In this document: one piece after another, positions 43,904-52,330 of the stretch
Layout: each line of letters opens with the position of its first letter
How positions within the stretch are numbered: position 1 is the stretch's first letter
Assembly (NCBI GenBank): GCA_016192135.1
Contig: JACPUR010000004.1
Coordinates: forward strand, 1-64,000
Direction of reading: 5' to 3'
Source of the DNA: Candidatus Tectomicrobia bacterium
GTDB lineage: Bacteria; UBA8248
Length of the DNA: 64,000 nucleotides
The notes under the pieces: generated by a model
Database searches by the model: none
What the model saw: only the letters and a program-made list of their open reading frames with translations
What the model was told of the DNA's origin: nothing
Program-made: the position numbers and the translations under genes

Positions 43904-45100
43904 ATGGAATTCGTCCTGACCGAAGCACAGAAGGCTGTCCAGGCGCTGGCGCGGGATTTCGCCAAGCGCGAGATCGAGCCCGTCGCCGCCGAGCTGGACC
44001 GCGAGACCAATTGGGAGAAGCGGATGCCCTGGGCCCTCGTGGAAAAGGCCAGCGCCGTGGGCCTCCGCCAGCTCCCCTACCCCGAGGAGTACGGCGGGGG
44101 AGGCGCCGACGTCCTCACCTGCTGCCTGGCCGGGGAGGAGCTGGCCGTCGGCGACCTGGGGATGGCGGTCAACCTGGATCAGACCTGGAAGCTCGCCCAC
44201 ATCCTCGACCACATGGCCCCCCGGCTCAAGGACACCTGGCTGCGCCGGCTGTGCGCGGAGCCCCGCTTCCTGACCGCCATCTCCATCACCGAGCCCGGGG
44301 TCGGGAGCGACCACCAGGGCTACTACGACGACCCCTCCATCGCCCTCTACACCCGCGCCGAGCGCCGGAACGGCAGATGGGCCATCAACGGGATGAAGCA
44401 CTACATCAGCAACGGGCCCGTCGCCTCCCTCTACGTGGTCGGCGCCCGGACGGACATGTCGAAGAAGCTGCGCGACGGCCTCACGGGCTTCCTCGTGCCG
44501 CGCGAGACGCCCGGCTTCGGCATCGGCAAGGTCCACGAAAAAATCGGCCAGCGGCTCTCGATGAACTCCGAACTTCTCTTCAACGGCGTCGAGGTGGACG
44601 ACGAGAACGTCATCCTCGGCGTGGGGAAGTTCTGGGAAATCCGGGGGCGGCTCCTCGCCTGCGGCAAGCCCGAGGCGGCGGCCAACTGCGTCGGCGTGGG
44701 GCGGGCCGCCTTCGAGAAGGCCCTCGCCCACGCCCGGGAGCGCGTCCAGGGGGGCAAGCCCATCGTGGAGCACCAGGCCGTGGCCACCATGCTGGCGGAC
44801 ATGGCCATCAGCCTCGACATGGCCCGCACCTTCGTCTGGCGGTGCGCCTGGGCGGTGAACCACCAGAAGCCCTACGACTTCACCCTGGGCTGGAAGGCCA
44901 AGATCTACGCCTCCGAAGCCGCCTTCAACTGCGCCCGCTGGGGCATGGAGATCTTCGGCGGGGCGGGCATCATGCAGGAGGCCCCCATGGAGAAGCTGCT
45001 GCGCGACGCGAGCACCTTCCTGCACTCCGACGGGACCAACCAGGTGCTGCGCCTGCGCACGGCGAGCGCCTACGCCCAGGGCTCCATCTCCACGTTCTAG
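43904..45100 (+). CDS. acyl-CoA dehydrogenase family flavoprotein
   Basis: A 398-residue enzyme with the full three-domain layout: N-terminal helices (LTEAQKAVQALARDFAKREI), the FAD-contacting ITEPGVGSDHQGYY segment, and C-terminal four-helix bundle (WGMEIFGGAGIMQEAPMEKL). It probably introduces a double bond in an acyl-CoA, or acts on a related thioester. A strong hairpin follows its stop and overlaps the next ribosome-binding site. Confidence 0.9.
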   Translation: MEFVLTEAQKAVQALARDFAKREIEPVAAELDRETNWEKRMPWALVEKASAVGLRQLPYPEEYGGGGADVLTCCLAGEELAVGDLGMAVNLDQTWKLAHILDHMAPRLKDTWLRRLCAEPRFLTAISITEPGVGSDHQGYYDDPSIALYTRAERRNGRWAINGMKHYISNGPVASLYVVGARTDMSKKLRDGLTGFLVPRETPGFGIGKVHEKIGQRLSMNSELLFNGVEVDDENVILGVGKFWEIRGRLLACGKPEAAANCVGVGRAAFEKALAHARERVQGGKPIVEHQAVATMLADMAISLDMARTFVWRCAWAVNHQKPYDFTLGWKAKIYASEAAFNCARWGMEIFGGAGIMQEAPMEKLLRDASTFLHSDGTNQVLRLRTASAYAQGSISTF

Positions 45101-45120
45101 TCCCGCCGCCGGGCTCCACC

Positions 45121-45161
45121 CTCCATCCCGGTCGGGCCTCCCCGGCCCGGCCGGGATGGAG
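45121..45161 (+). promoter_or_regulatory. 18-bp hairpin sequestering the next Shine-Dalgarno
   Basis: CTCCATCCCGG (45121-45131), U-G wobble, CGGGCC (45133-45138), loop TCCCC, GGCCCG (45144-45149), CCGGGATGGAG (45151-45161). The 3' arm contains GGATGGAG, the ribosome-binding site of the ATPase gene starting at 45166. It may be an intercistronic terminator (no T-run follows) or a translational control element. Confidence 0.6.
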
Positions 45162-45165
45162 TAGA

Positions 45166-45963
45166 ATGCGCGCGTCCCCGCCCTCCCGCCCGGAGGCCGC
45201 CCCTTTGCTGGAGCTTCGCAGCGTCTCCAAGCGCTTCGGCGGCCTCGCGGCGCTCCAGCCGGCCACCTTCGAGATCCCCGCCGGCCGGACCACCGCCCTC
45301 ATCGGCCCAAGCGGCTGCGGCAAGAGCACCCTGCTCCGCCTGATGATCGGCCTCGTCCGGCCGGACGGGGGCGAGATCCGCTTCGAGGGGGTCCCCGTCC
45401 ACCCCGGGAACGTCCTCGAAGCGCGCCGCAAGATGGGCTACGTCATCCAGAGCGGCGGCCTGTTCCCGCACCTGACCGTCCGCGAGAACATCGTCTTCAT
45501 GGCCAAGTACCTCGGCTGGCCCAAGGAGCGGACGGCGGGGCGCCTGGAGGAGCTGGTCGGGCTCACCAAGTTCCCCCCCGCCGGGCTGGACCGCTACCCC
45601 GCCCAGGTCTCGGGGGGACAGCGCCAGCGCGTGAGCCTGATGCGGGCCCTCATGCTCGACCCGCGCATCCTCCTCCTCGACGAGCCCTTCGGGGCGCTCG
45701 ACCCCCTCATCCGCTCCGACCTGCAGAATGACCTGAAGGAAATCTTCGCGGAGCTGGGGAAGACGGTGGTCATCGTGACCCACGACATCGGGGAGGCGGG
45801 CTTCCTCGCCGACCTCATCTTCCTGATGCGGGAGGGCGCCATCGTCCAGGCCGGGACGCTGGAGGACCTGGTGCTGCGCCCGGCCGATCCCTTCGTCACG
45901 CAGTTCATCAACGCCCAGCGGAGCCCGCTCGAGAGCCTGCGCCCGGCCGGGGGCGCCGCGTGA
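45166..45963 (+). CDS. OpuCA/EgtV-type ABC transporter ATPase
   Basis: A 265-residue nucleotide-binding subunit: GPSGCGKST, VSGGQRQRVSLMR, ILLLDEPFGALD, VTHDIGEAGFLAD. The type is that of quaternary-amine importers (OpuC/OsmV-like). Its C-terminal tail is too short for CBS domains. It overlaps the fused permease/binding-protein gene by GTGA. Followed closely by egtD, senA-like and senB-like genes, which points to import of ergothioneine-, hercynine- or betaine-like compounds. Confidence 0.9.
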   Translation: MRASPPSRPEAAPLLELRSVSKRFGGLAALQPATFEIPAGRTTALIGPSGCGKSTLLRLMIGLVRPDGGEIRFEGVPVHPGNVLEARRKMGYVIQSGGLFPHLTVRENIVFMAKYLGWPKERTAGRLEELVGLTKFPPAGLDRYPAQVSGGQRQRVSLMRALMLDPRILLLDEPFGALDPLIRSDLQNDLKEIFAELGKTVVIVTHDIGEAGFLADLIFLMREGAIVQAGTLEDLVLRPADPFVTQFINAQRSPLESLRPAGGAA

Positions 45964-47462
45964 AGGCCCGTCTCCCCGCGGTGGGCCTCCTCGCCGCGTG
46001 GCTGCTCGCCTGCGCGGCCCCGGCGGGAGGGGCCGCCGTCCGCGTCGGCTCCAAGAAGTTCACCGAATCGGTCATCCTGGGCGAGATCGCCGCCCAGCTC
46101 GTCCGCCACGCCGGGGACTCGCCCACGCACCGCAAGGAGCTGGGCGGCACGCGCGTGCTCTGGAACGCGCTCCTCTCCGGGGAGATCGACGCCTACCCCG
46201 AGTACACGGGGACGATCGCCTACGAGCTCCTCGCGGGCCGGGGCCTGGAGGCCGAGGACCGAATGCGCGCCGCCCTGGAGGGAATGGGCATCCGCATGAG
46301 CCGCTCCCTCGGCTTCAACAACACCTACGCCATCGGCATGAAGGAGGAGGCGGCGGCGCGCCTGGGCATCCGGGCCATCTCCGACCTGCGGGCGCACCCC
46401 GGGCTGCGGCTCTTCCTCACCAACGAGTTCATGGACCGCAAGGACGGCTGGCCCAGCCTGCGCGAGCGCTACCGGCTGCCCCACGCGGCGGTGCGGGGGC
46501 TGGACCACGACCTGGCCTACCGGGCCCTCGAGGCGGGCCAGATCGAGGCGACCGATCTCTACTCGACCGACGCCGAGATCCTCCAGCACAACCTGCGGGT
46601 GCTCGAGGACGACCTGGAGCACTTCCCGGCCTACCGGGCCGTGCTGCTCTACCGCGCCGATCTGGAGAGGCGCGCCCCGGCCGCGGCGCGCGCCCTGCTC
46701 TCCGTCGAGGGCAGGATCGCCACGGAGGACATGATCCGCATGAACGCCCTCGCCAAGGTCGACCGCGTCCCGGAGGAGATCGTGGCCAGCCGGTTCCTGG
46801 CGGAGAAGCTGGGCGTCCGAAGCCGGGTCGAGGCCGAGACGGCGTGGCGCCGCTTCCTGCGCCACACCGAGGAGCACCTTGCCCTCGTGGGCCTCTCCCT
46901 CGGAGCCGCCATCGCGGCGGCGCTGCCTCTGGGCATCCTCGCCGCCAAGAACGCCGCCGCCGGCCAGGTGATCCTGGCCGTGGTGGGCATCATCCAGACC
47001 ATCCCGTCCCTCGCCCTGCTGGTCTTCATGATCCCGCTCCTGGGCATCGGGGGCCCTCCGGCGGTGGTGGCGCTTTTCCTGTACAGCCTGCTCCCCATCG
47101 TGCGGAACACCAGCGCCGGCCTGAACGGCATCCCGGTCGAGGTGCGGGAGTCGTCCGAGGCCCTGGGCCTGCCGCCGGGGGCGAGGCTCCGGCTCGTCGA
47201 GCTGCCGCTCGCGTCGAGCGCCATCCTCGCGGGGATCAAGACGTCGGCCGTGATCAACGTCGGCACGGCCACCCTGGGCGCCCTCATCGGGGCGGGAGGC
47301 TACGGCCAGCCCATCCTGACCGGCATCCGCCTGGCCGACACGCGGCTCATCCTGGAGGGCGCGGTCCCGGCCGCCCTGCTGGCCCTGCTCGTCCAGGGGC
47401 TCTTCGAAATCGCCGAGCGGGCCCTGGTTTCTCCCGGGCTCCGTCTCAAGGTACAATCTTGA
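45960..47462 (+). CDS. OpuC/EgtU-type fused substrate-binding protein and permease
   Basis: A 500-residue fusion. After a signal peptide (LLAAWLLACAAPAGGAA), residues ~27-290 are a quaternary-ammonium-type binding domain (VRVGSKKFTESVILGEIAAQ; NALLSGEIDAYPEYTGTIAY; IEATDLYSTDAEILQHNLRV), and residues ~300-500 a permease domain (coupling segment SSEALGLPPGARLRLVELPL). In known EgtU the permease part precedes the binding domain; here the order is reversed, as in some OsmF/OpuC fusions. GTG 45960 overlaps the ATPase stop (GTGA). egtD follows 66 bases later. Confidence 0.88.
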   Translation: MKARLPAVGLLAAWLLACAAPAGGAAVRVGSKKFTESVILGEIAAQLVRHAGDSPTHRKELGGTRVLWNALLSGEIDAYPEYTGTIAYELLAGRGLEAEDRMRAALEGMGIRMSRSLGFNNTYAIGMKEEAAARLGIRAISDLRAHPGLRLFLTNEFMDRKDGWPSLRERYRLPHAAVRGLDHDLAYRALEAGQIEATDLYSTDAEILQHNLRVLEDDLEHFPAYRAVLLYRADLERRAPAAARALLSVEGRIATEDMIRMNALAKVDRVPEEIVASRFLAEKLGVRSRVEAETAWRRFLRHTEEHLALVGLSLGAAIAAALPLGILAAKNAAAGQVILAVVGIIQTIPSLALLVFMIPLLGIGGPPAVVALFLYSLLPIVRNTSAGLNGIPVEVRESSEALGLPPGARLRLVELPLASSAILAGIKTSAVINVGTATLGALIGAGGYGQPILTGIRLADTRLILEGAVPAALLALLVQGLFEIAERALVSPGLRLKVQS

Positions 47463-47528
47463 CTCGCCCGCCGGGCGAGGCGGCGGGATCGTCGAGGGAG
47501 CCTGTTTTCTGCAAGGACATTCGATGAC

Positions 47529-48506
47529 ATGAACCATCAAATGGACGAGCCTACCCGCGCGGCGGTGGGCTCCGGGAGCGGAGTCGTGCTTCAGGAGGCC
47601 CTCGCCGGCCTGCGGAAACCGCAGAAGACGCTGCCCTGCAAGTATTTCTACGACGAGCGCGGCTCCCGGCTCTTCGAGGAGATCTGCGGGCTCGAGGAGT
47701 ACTACCTCACCCGCACCGAGATGGCGATCCTCGAGCGGAGCGCGGAGGAGATGGCCCGGGCGCTGGGGCCCGGCTGCGCCCTCATCGAGTACGGCAGCTC
47801 GAGCGCCCGCAAGGCCCTGCTCCTGCTCGATCGGATGGAACGCCCGGCGGCCTACCTGCCGGTGGACATCTCCCTCCACCACCTGGATCGGGCCGTCCGC
47901 GAGGTGGAGGAGCGCCTCCCGGGCCTGCCCGTCCACCCGATCTGCGCGGATTTCACCCTCCCGTTCGGGCTGCCGGCGCTGAACGGCCGGCCCGTGCGCC
48001 GCGCGGGCTTCTTCCCCGGCTCCACCATCGGGAATTTTTCCCGAAAGGAGGCTGTTCAGTTCTTCCGCAGGGTGGCCCACACCTGCGGGGCGGGAGGCGG
48101 CCTCCTCATCGGGGTGGACCTCTTGAAGGACGCGCGCGCACTGGAAGCCGCCTACAACGACCGCAAGGGCGTGACCGCCGCCTTCAACCTGAACATCCTC
48201 TCGGTCCTCAACCGGGAGCTGGGGGCGGACTTCCGGCCCGCGCTCTTCCGGCACGAGGCGCGCTTCAACCCAGCGGAGAGCCGCATCGAGATGCACCTGG
48301 TCGCCTTGGCCTCCCACGAGGTGCGCGTCGGCGGGGCGGCGATCCGGCTCGCGGAAGGCGAGAGCATCCACACCGAGAACTGCCACAAGTACACCCGGGA
48401 GGACTTCGCCGCGCTCGCCGCCCAGGGCGGGATGGCCGTGCGCAAGGTGTGGACCGATTCCCGCCGCCTGTTCAGCCTTCAATACCTGGAAGCCGCAGAG
48501 GCTTGA
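47529..48506 (+). CDS. egtD: L-histidine N-alpha-methyltransferase, hercynine synthase
   Basis: A 325-residue SAM-dependent enzyme that trimethylates histidine to hercynine, precursor of ergothioneine and of selenoneine. Diagnostic segments: KYFYDERGSRLFEEICGLEE, YYLTRTE, YGSSSARKALLLLD (SAM loop), and FFPGSTIGNFSRKEAVQFF. It lies between the betaine-type transporter and the SenA-like gene, all on the plus strand with short gaps, and is probably co-transcribed with both. Confidence 0.93.
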   Translation: MNHQMDEPTRAAVGSGSGVVLQEALAGLRKPQKTLPCKYFYDERGSRLFEEICGLEEYYLTRTEMAILERSAEEMARALGPGCALIEYGSSSARKALLLLDRMERPAAYLPVDISLHHLDRAVREVEERLPGLPVHPICADFTLPFGLPALNGRPVRRAGFFPGSTIGNFSRKEAVQFFRRVAHTCGAGGGLLIGVDLLKDARALEAAYNDRKGVTAAFNLNILSVLNRELGADFRPALFRHEARFNPAESRIEMHLVALASHEVRVGGAAIRLAEGESIHTENCHKYTREDFAALAAQGGMAVRKVWTDSRRLFSLQYLEAAEA

Positions 48507-48528
48507 CGCCAGCCGCGGGGGCCTGAAC

Positions 48529-49821
48529 ATGATGCCGCTCCAAACCCTAGCCGAATGGACGCGGGACGCCCGCGAGCGGACCGTCGCCCTGGTCTCCGAC
48601 CTGGGCGACGGGGAGATGCTGGGGCCGCATCTTCCCATCACCAACCCGCTCCTGTGGGAAATCGGGCACATGGCCTGGTTCCAGGAGAAGTGGGTGCTCC
48701 GCCACGCGGGCGGGCGCCCTTCCCTGCGCGCAGACGCCGACTCCCTCTATGACTCCATGGCCATCCCCCACGATGTGCGGTGGGACCTCCCCCTTCCCAC
48801 GCGGGAGGAGACCTACGCCTACATGCGGGACGTGCGGGACCGCGTGATCCGCCGCATCGAGGAGGGAGACGCCTCGCCGGCGGAGCTCTACCACGTCCTA
48901 TACTCCCTCCATCACGAGGACATGCACGCCGAGGCCTTCACCTACATGCGCCAGACATTGGGCTATCCCGCCCCCCCGGTGCCCGCCGCGGGAGAGGACG
49001 GCGCGGGCGGCGGCCCTCACCCGGGCGACGCTCGCGTCCCCGGCGGGACGTATCTCCTGGGCTCCCCGCCGGACGAGCCCTTCGTCTTCGACAACGAGAA
49101 GTGGGCCCATCCCGTCGTCGTGGCCCCCTTCGCGATCGCCAAGGCGCCCGTCACCCAGGCGGAGTTCGCCCGGTTCGCGGAAGACGGCGGCTACCGGCGG
49201 CGGGAGCTCTGGAGCGAGGCCGGGTGGGACTGGCGGGGGAGGCAGGGGGCCTTCCATCCCGTCTACTGGCGGCGGGCCGCCGGGGGCGGCTGGCAGCGGC
49301 GGGACTTCGACCGGTGGGTGCCCCTCGAGCCCCACCGCCCCGTGATCCACGTCTGCTGGCACGAGGCGGAGGCCTACTGCCGCTGGGCCGGGCGGAGGCT
49401 TCCGACCGAGGCGGAGTGGGAGCTCGCGGCCACGGGGGAGCCGGCCCCCGGCGGGGGCTTCTCCGCGCGCAAGCGCCGCTATCCCTGGGGGGACGAACCC
49501 CCCGCGCCGGAGCGGGCCCGGCTCGACTGGCGGGGGATGGGCTGCGCCGAGGTGGGCGCCCATCCCGCCGGGGACAGCGCCTTCGGCTGCCGCCAGATGC
49601 TCGGCAACGCCTGGGAATGGACGAGCAGCGATTTTCTCCCCTTCCCGGGCTTCACGCCCGACCCCTACAAGGAGTACTCCGAGCCCTGGTTCCGCACCCG
49701 GAAGGTCCTGCGGGGGGGCTGCTGGGCCACGCGCTCGCGGCTCATCCGCGCCAACTACCGCAACTACTTCACCCCCGACCGGCGCGACGTCTTCGCCGGC
49801 TTCCGCACCTGCGCCCCCTGA
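48529..49821 (+). CDS. senA: EgtB-like iron enzyme, best fit selenoneine synthase SenA
   Basis: A 430-residue protein: N-terminal DinB_2 domain with iron ligands in WEIGHMAWFQEKW and LHHEDMHAEAF (HxxxHxE), then a formylglycine-generating-enzyme-like domain (FVFDNEKWAHPVVVAPFAIA, RRLPTEAEWELAA, GNAWEWTSSDF). These domains join a thiol or selenol sugar or amino acid to hercynine. DSMAIPHDVRWDLPLPTREE resembles, to my recollection, the SenA subfamily rather than ergothioneine EgtB. A SenB-type gene follows and egtD precedes. An ergothioneine or ovothiol role is the alternative. Confidence 0.8.
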   Translation: MMPLQTLAEWTRDARERTVALVSDLGDGEMLGPHLPITNPLLWEIGHMAWFQEKWVLRHAGGRPSLRADADSLYDSMAIPHDVRWDLPLPTREETYAYMRDVRDRVIRRIEEGDASPAELYHVLYSLHHEDMHAEAFTYMRQTLGYPAPPVPAAGEDGAGGGPHPGDARVPGGTYLLGSPPDEPFVFDNEKWAHPVVVAPFAIAKAPVTQAEFARFAEDGGYRRRELWSEAGWDWRGRQGAFHPVYWRRAAGGGWQRRDFDRWVPLEPHRPVIHVCWHEAEAYCRWAGRRLPTEAEWELAATGEPAPGGGFSARKRRYPWGDEPPAPERARLDWRGMGCAEVGAHPAGDSAFGCRQMLGNAWEWTSSDFLPFPGFTPDPYKEYSEPWFRTRKVLRGGCWATRSRLIRANYRNYFTPDRRDVFAGFRTCAP

Positions 49822-49914
49822 TAGGGGGAGGAGGCGGGCGAAGCGCCGGGTGCATGTTGCCTCTCAGAAGCCGCCTCCGCCGAATCTCTTGCCCGCATGG
49901 GGACAGCGTTCATC

Positions 49915-50937
49915 ATGGACATCGCCCTCATCACACCCGCTCCCCGCTTCTCGCGCCGGGGGAACCGCGTCACGGCGGCGCGCTGGGCGCACATCCTGCG
50001 GGAGCTGGGCCACCGGGTCTCGATCCAGGAGGAGTACACGGGGGGCCACTGCGACCTCATGGTGGCCCTCCACGCCCAGCGGAGCCATCCATCCATGCGC
50101 CGCTACCGGGAATCCCGCCCGGATGCGCCGCTCGTCCTCACCCTGACCGGGACCGATTTGCACGGGGACATCCACGTTCACCGCGAGGCCCAGGAGTCCC
50201 TGGAGATGGCGGACTGGATCATCGTCCTGCACGGCCTGGGCGCCGAGGAGCTTCCCGGGCGCCTGCGCCCAAAGGTCCGCGTGATCGTCCAGTCCGTGAG
50301 CCTCCCTCCCCGCCTCCCCCGGCCTTCCCCGGACGGCTTCAGGGTCTGCGTGCTCGGCCATCTGCGCCCGGTGAAGGATCCCTTCCGCGCCGCGCGGGCG
50401 GCCCGGCTGCTCGGGCCGGGCTCCCGGATCCGCATCCTGCACCTGGGCGCCGCCCTCACCCCGGAGATGGAGGCCGAGGCGCGCGAGGAGGCCGCCTCCA
50501 ACCCCCGCTACAAGTGGATGGGGGACTTGCCCCACTGGAAGGTTCTCCAAATCCTGGCCGGCTCGCGGCTCCACGTGCTCAGCTCGAAGATGGAAGGCGG
50601 GGCCAACGCCCTCTGCGAGGCGATCGCCTGCTCGGTGCCCACCCTCGCCTCCCGCATCCCGGGCTCGGTCGGCATCCTGGGAAGGGACTACCCCGGGTAT
50701 TTCCCCCTGGAAGACACCGGGGCCCTCGCCTCGATGCTGGAGCGCGCGGAAACCGACGCCCCCTTTTACCGGGACCTGCGCGAGCGGTGCATCCGGCTCA
50801 AGCCGCTCGTGGAACCGGCCAGGGAGCGGCGGTGCTGGGAGGAGCTTCTCGGGGAGGTTTTCCCGGACCGGGCCAAAGCGGCCCGAGGGGGCACCTCGTC
50901 CCCGAAGGTACTTGCGCTGGAGAAGCCCCGCCCATAA
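49915..50937 (+). CDS. senB: SenB-type glycosyltransferase (selenosugar synthase)
   Basis: A 340-residue GT-B-like protein of the TIGR04348 family. The N-terminal signature MDIALITPAPRFSRRGNRVT, and LTLTGTDLHGDIHVH, are characteristic; C-terminal half has MEGGANALCEAIACSVPTLA. SenB joins selenophosphate to a UDP-sugar to form a selenosugar used by SenA. ATG 49915 is chosen because GGGGACAG precedes it; ATG 49897 is the alternative. The selD-like senC is not in this window, so selenophosphate would come from elsewhere. Confidence 0.82.
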   Translation: MDIALITPAPRFSRRGNRVTAARWAHILRELGHRVSIQEEYTGGHCDLMVALHAQRSHPSMRRYRESRPDAPLVLTLTGTDLHGDIHVHREAQESLEMADWIIVLHGLGAEELPGRLRPKVRVIVQSVSLPPRLPRPSPDGFRVCVLGHLRPVKDPFRAARAARLLGPGSRIRILHLGAALTPEMEAEAREEAASNPRYKWMGDLPHWKVLQILAGSRLHVLSSKMEGGANALCEAIACSVPTLASRIPGSVGILGRDYPGYFPLEDTGALASMLERAETDAPFYRDLRERCIRLKPLVEPARERRCWEELLGEVFPDRAKAARGGTSSPKVLALEKPRP

Positions 50938-50998
50938 TCTAAATGGCTGAACCGACAACGCCATGCGCCTCGGCGTCAAGGGTGCGGGAGATATCCGA

Positions 50999-52135
50999 AT
51001 GCCCACCGAGTACGCCTGGTTCCTCCCCTCGGCCAAGAACGGCGACGGCCGGAAGATCAACACCAAAGAACCCGAGCGCCCGCCCACCGTCGCCTATCTC
51101 TCCGAGGTGGCCCGGGCGGCCGAGCGCGCGGGGTTCGTGAACCTCCTCGTCCCGACCGGCACCCACTGCCTGGACGCCTGGCTCGTGGCCGCGGCCGTGG
51201 CGGAGCACACCGAGTGCATCAAGTTCTGCGTGGCCTTCCGGCCCGGGCTGACGAGCCCGGTCTTCGCCGCCCAGACCGCCAACAGCTTGGACGCCATGAC
51301 GGGCGGCCGCGTGACGGTGAACGTGGTCACCGGCTCCACGCCGCTCGACCAGATGCGCTACGGCGACCACCTCCGCCACGACGAGCGCTACGAGCGCACG
51401 GACGAGTTCCTGCAGATCGTGAAGGCCCTGTGGCGCAACGAGGGCCCCGTCACCTTCCAGGGCATCCACTACGACATCCGGGACGCCTCCTTTTTCCCTC
51501 CGCAGGTCTCCCGCCCCCACCCGGCCATCTACCTGGGCGGGAGCTCCGAGGCCGGCCGCCGCGTCGGGGCCCGGCACGCCGACGTCCACATGATGTACGC
51601 GGTGGACCTGGAGACCATCGCCCAGGACGCCGCCGACATGAAGCGGCGGGCGGCCGAGTTCGGGCGGGAGAAGGACATCCGCTTCGGCATCCGCATCCAC
51701 ACCGTCTGCCGGGAGACGCGCGAGGAGGCCCGCCGGGCGGCCGAGGCCATGATCGAGGGGAGCGACATCTCCAACACGGGCGTCTGGGCCGACATGCGGA
51801 ACCGCACCGAGAGCACGGGGCAGAAGCGGGTGAATGACCTGGCCCAGCGCGGCGGCTCGCTCTGGGTGACCGACACCCTCTGGATGGGGGTGAACACCGT
51901 CCGAGCCGGGGCGGGCGCCTCCTTGGTAGGCACGCCGGACATGATCGCCAAGGCGCTGAAGGAGTACGTCCGGGCGGGGGTCGAAACCTTCATCCTCTCG
52001 GGCTGGCCCCACATCGAGGAGGCCGAGATCTTTGGGCGCGAGGTCATGCCTCTCCTGAAGGACACCGACCCTGTCGTGCTGGAGAAACCGGCCGGGGCGG
52101 CGCCCGGGCGCCCCAGACAAAAACTCTTAATCTAA
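50999..52135 (+). CDS. LLM-class flavin-dependent monooxygenase (SsuD-like, copy 1)
   Basis: A 378-residue TIM-barrel protein of the bacterial luciferase-like superfamily, closest in pattern to alkanesulfonate monooxygenase: WFLPSAKNGDG, NLLVPTGTHCLDAWLVAAAV, GGRVTVNVVTGSTPLDQMRY, and YLGGSSEAGRRVGARHADVH. It needs reduced flavin from a reductase, none visible here. ATG 50999 has GGGAGA upstream; ATG 50963 does not. A paralogue lies at 59411-60553. Substrate is unproven, sulfonate or other small organic. Confidence 0.88.
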   Translation: MPTEYAWFLPSAKNGDGRKINTKEPERPPTVAYLSEVARAAERAGFVNLLVPTGTHCLDAWLVAAAVAEHTECIKFCVAFRPGLTSPVFAAQTANSLDAMTGGRVTVNVVTGSTPLDQMRYGDHLRHDERYERTDEFLQIVKALWRNEGPVTFQGIHYDIRDASFFPPQVSRPHPAIYLGGSSEAGRRVGARHADVHMMYAVDLETIAQDAADMKRRAAEFGREKDIRFGIRIHTVCRETREEARRAAEAMIEGSDISNTGVWADMRNRTESTGQKRVNDLAQRGGSLWVTDTLWMGVNTVRAGAGASLVGTPDMIAKALKEYVRAGVETFILSGWPHIEEAEIFGREVMPLLKDTDPVVLEKPAGAAPGRPRQKLLI

Positions 52136-52178
52136 TTTCGCCCGCCGTATCATTCAGAGACAAAATATTTATTTTGGT

Positions 52179-52196
52179 TTGTGATTCAGATCACAA
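52179..52196. promoter_or_regulatory. CRP/FNR-superfamily binding palindrome
   Basis: TTGTGAT-TCAG-ATCACAA is a perfect 7-bp inverted repeat and contains TGTGA-N6-TCACA, the CRP consensus. It lies about 135 bases upstream of the histidine kinase start, in an AT-rich stretch. It predicts control by a CRP-like regulator; the regulator is not encoded here. Confidence 0.7.
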
Positions 52197-52330
52197 TTTT
52201 GCCGCCCGGCTCCGTAATTCCCGATTGTACTTTCCCTCTCGAAGTTCCATATTTTGAATTAGAGTCTCATTCCCATTTTGTTTCCCTGGAGAATGGCCGG
52301 ACTCGCCATCGAGGCGTTCCGGGGATTGCC

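Noticed and set aside
45594-48671. A 1025-residue antisense frame over the transporter and egtD genes
   Set aside because: No family character, His/Gly/Arg-rich, antisense to four recognised genes.
48529-49821. Plain ergothioneine EgtB
   Set aside because: Not fully excluded, but the following SenB-type gene and the segment around DVRWDLPLP favour SenA; no egtC/egtE-like genes are present.
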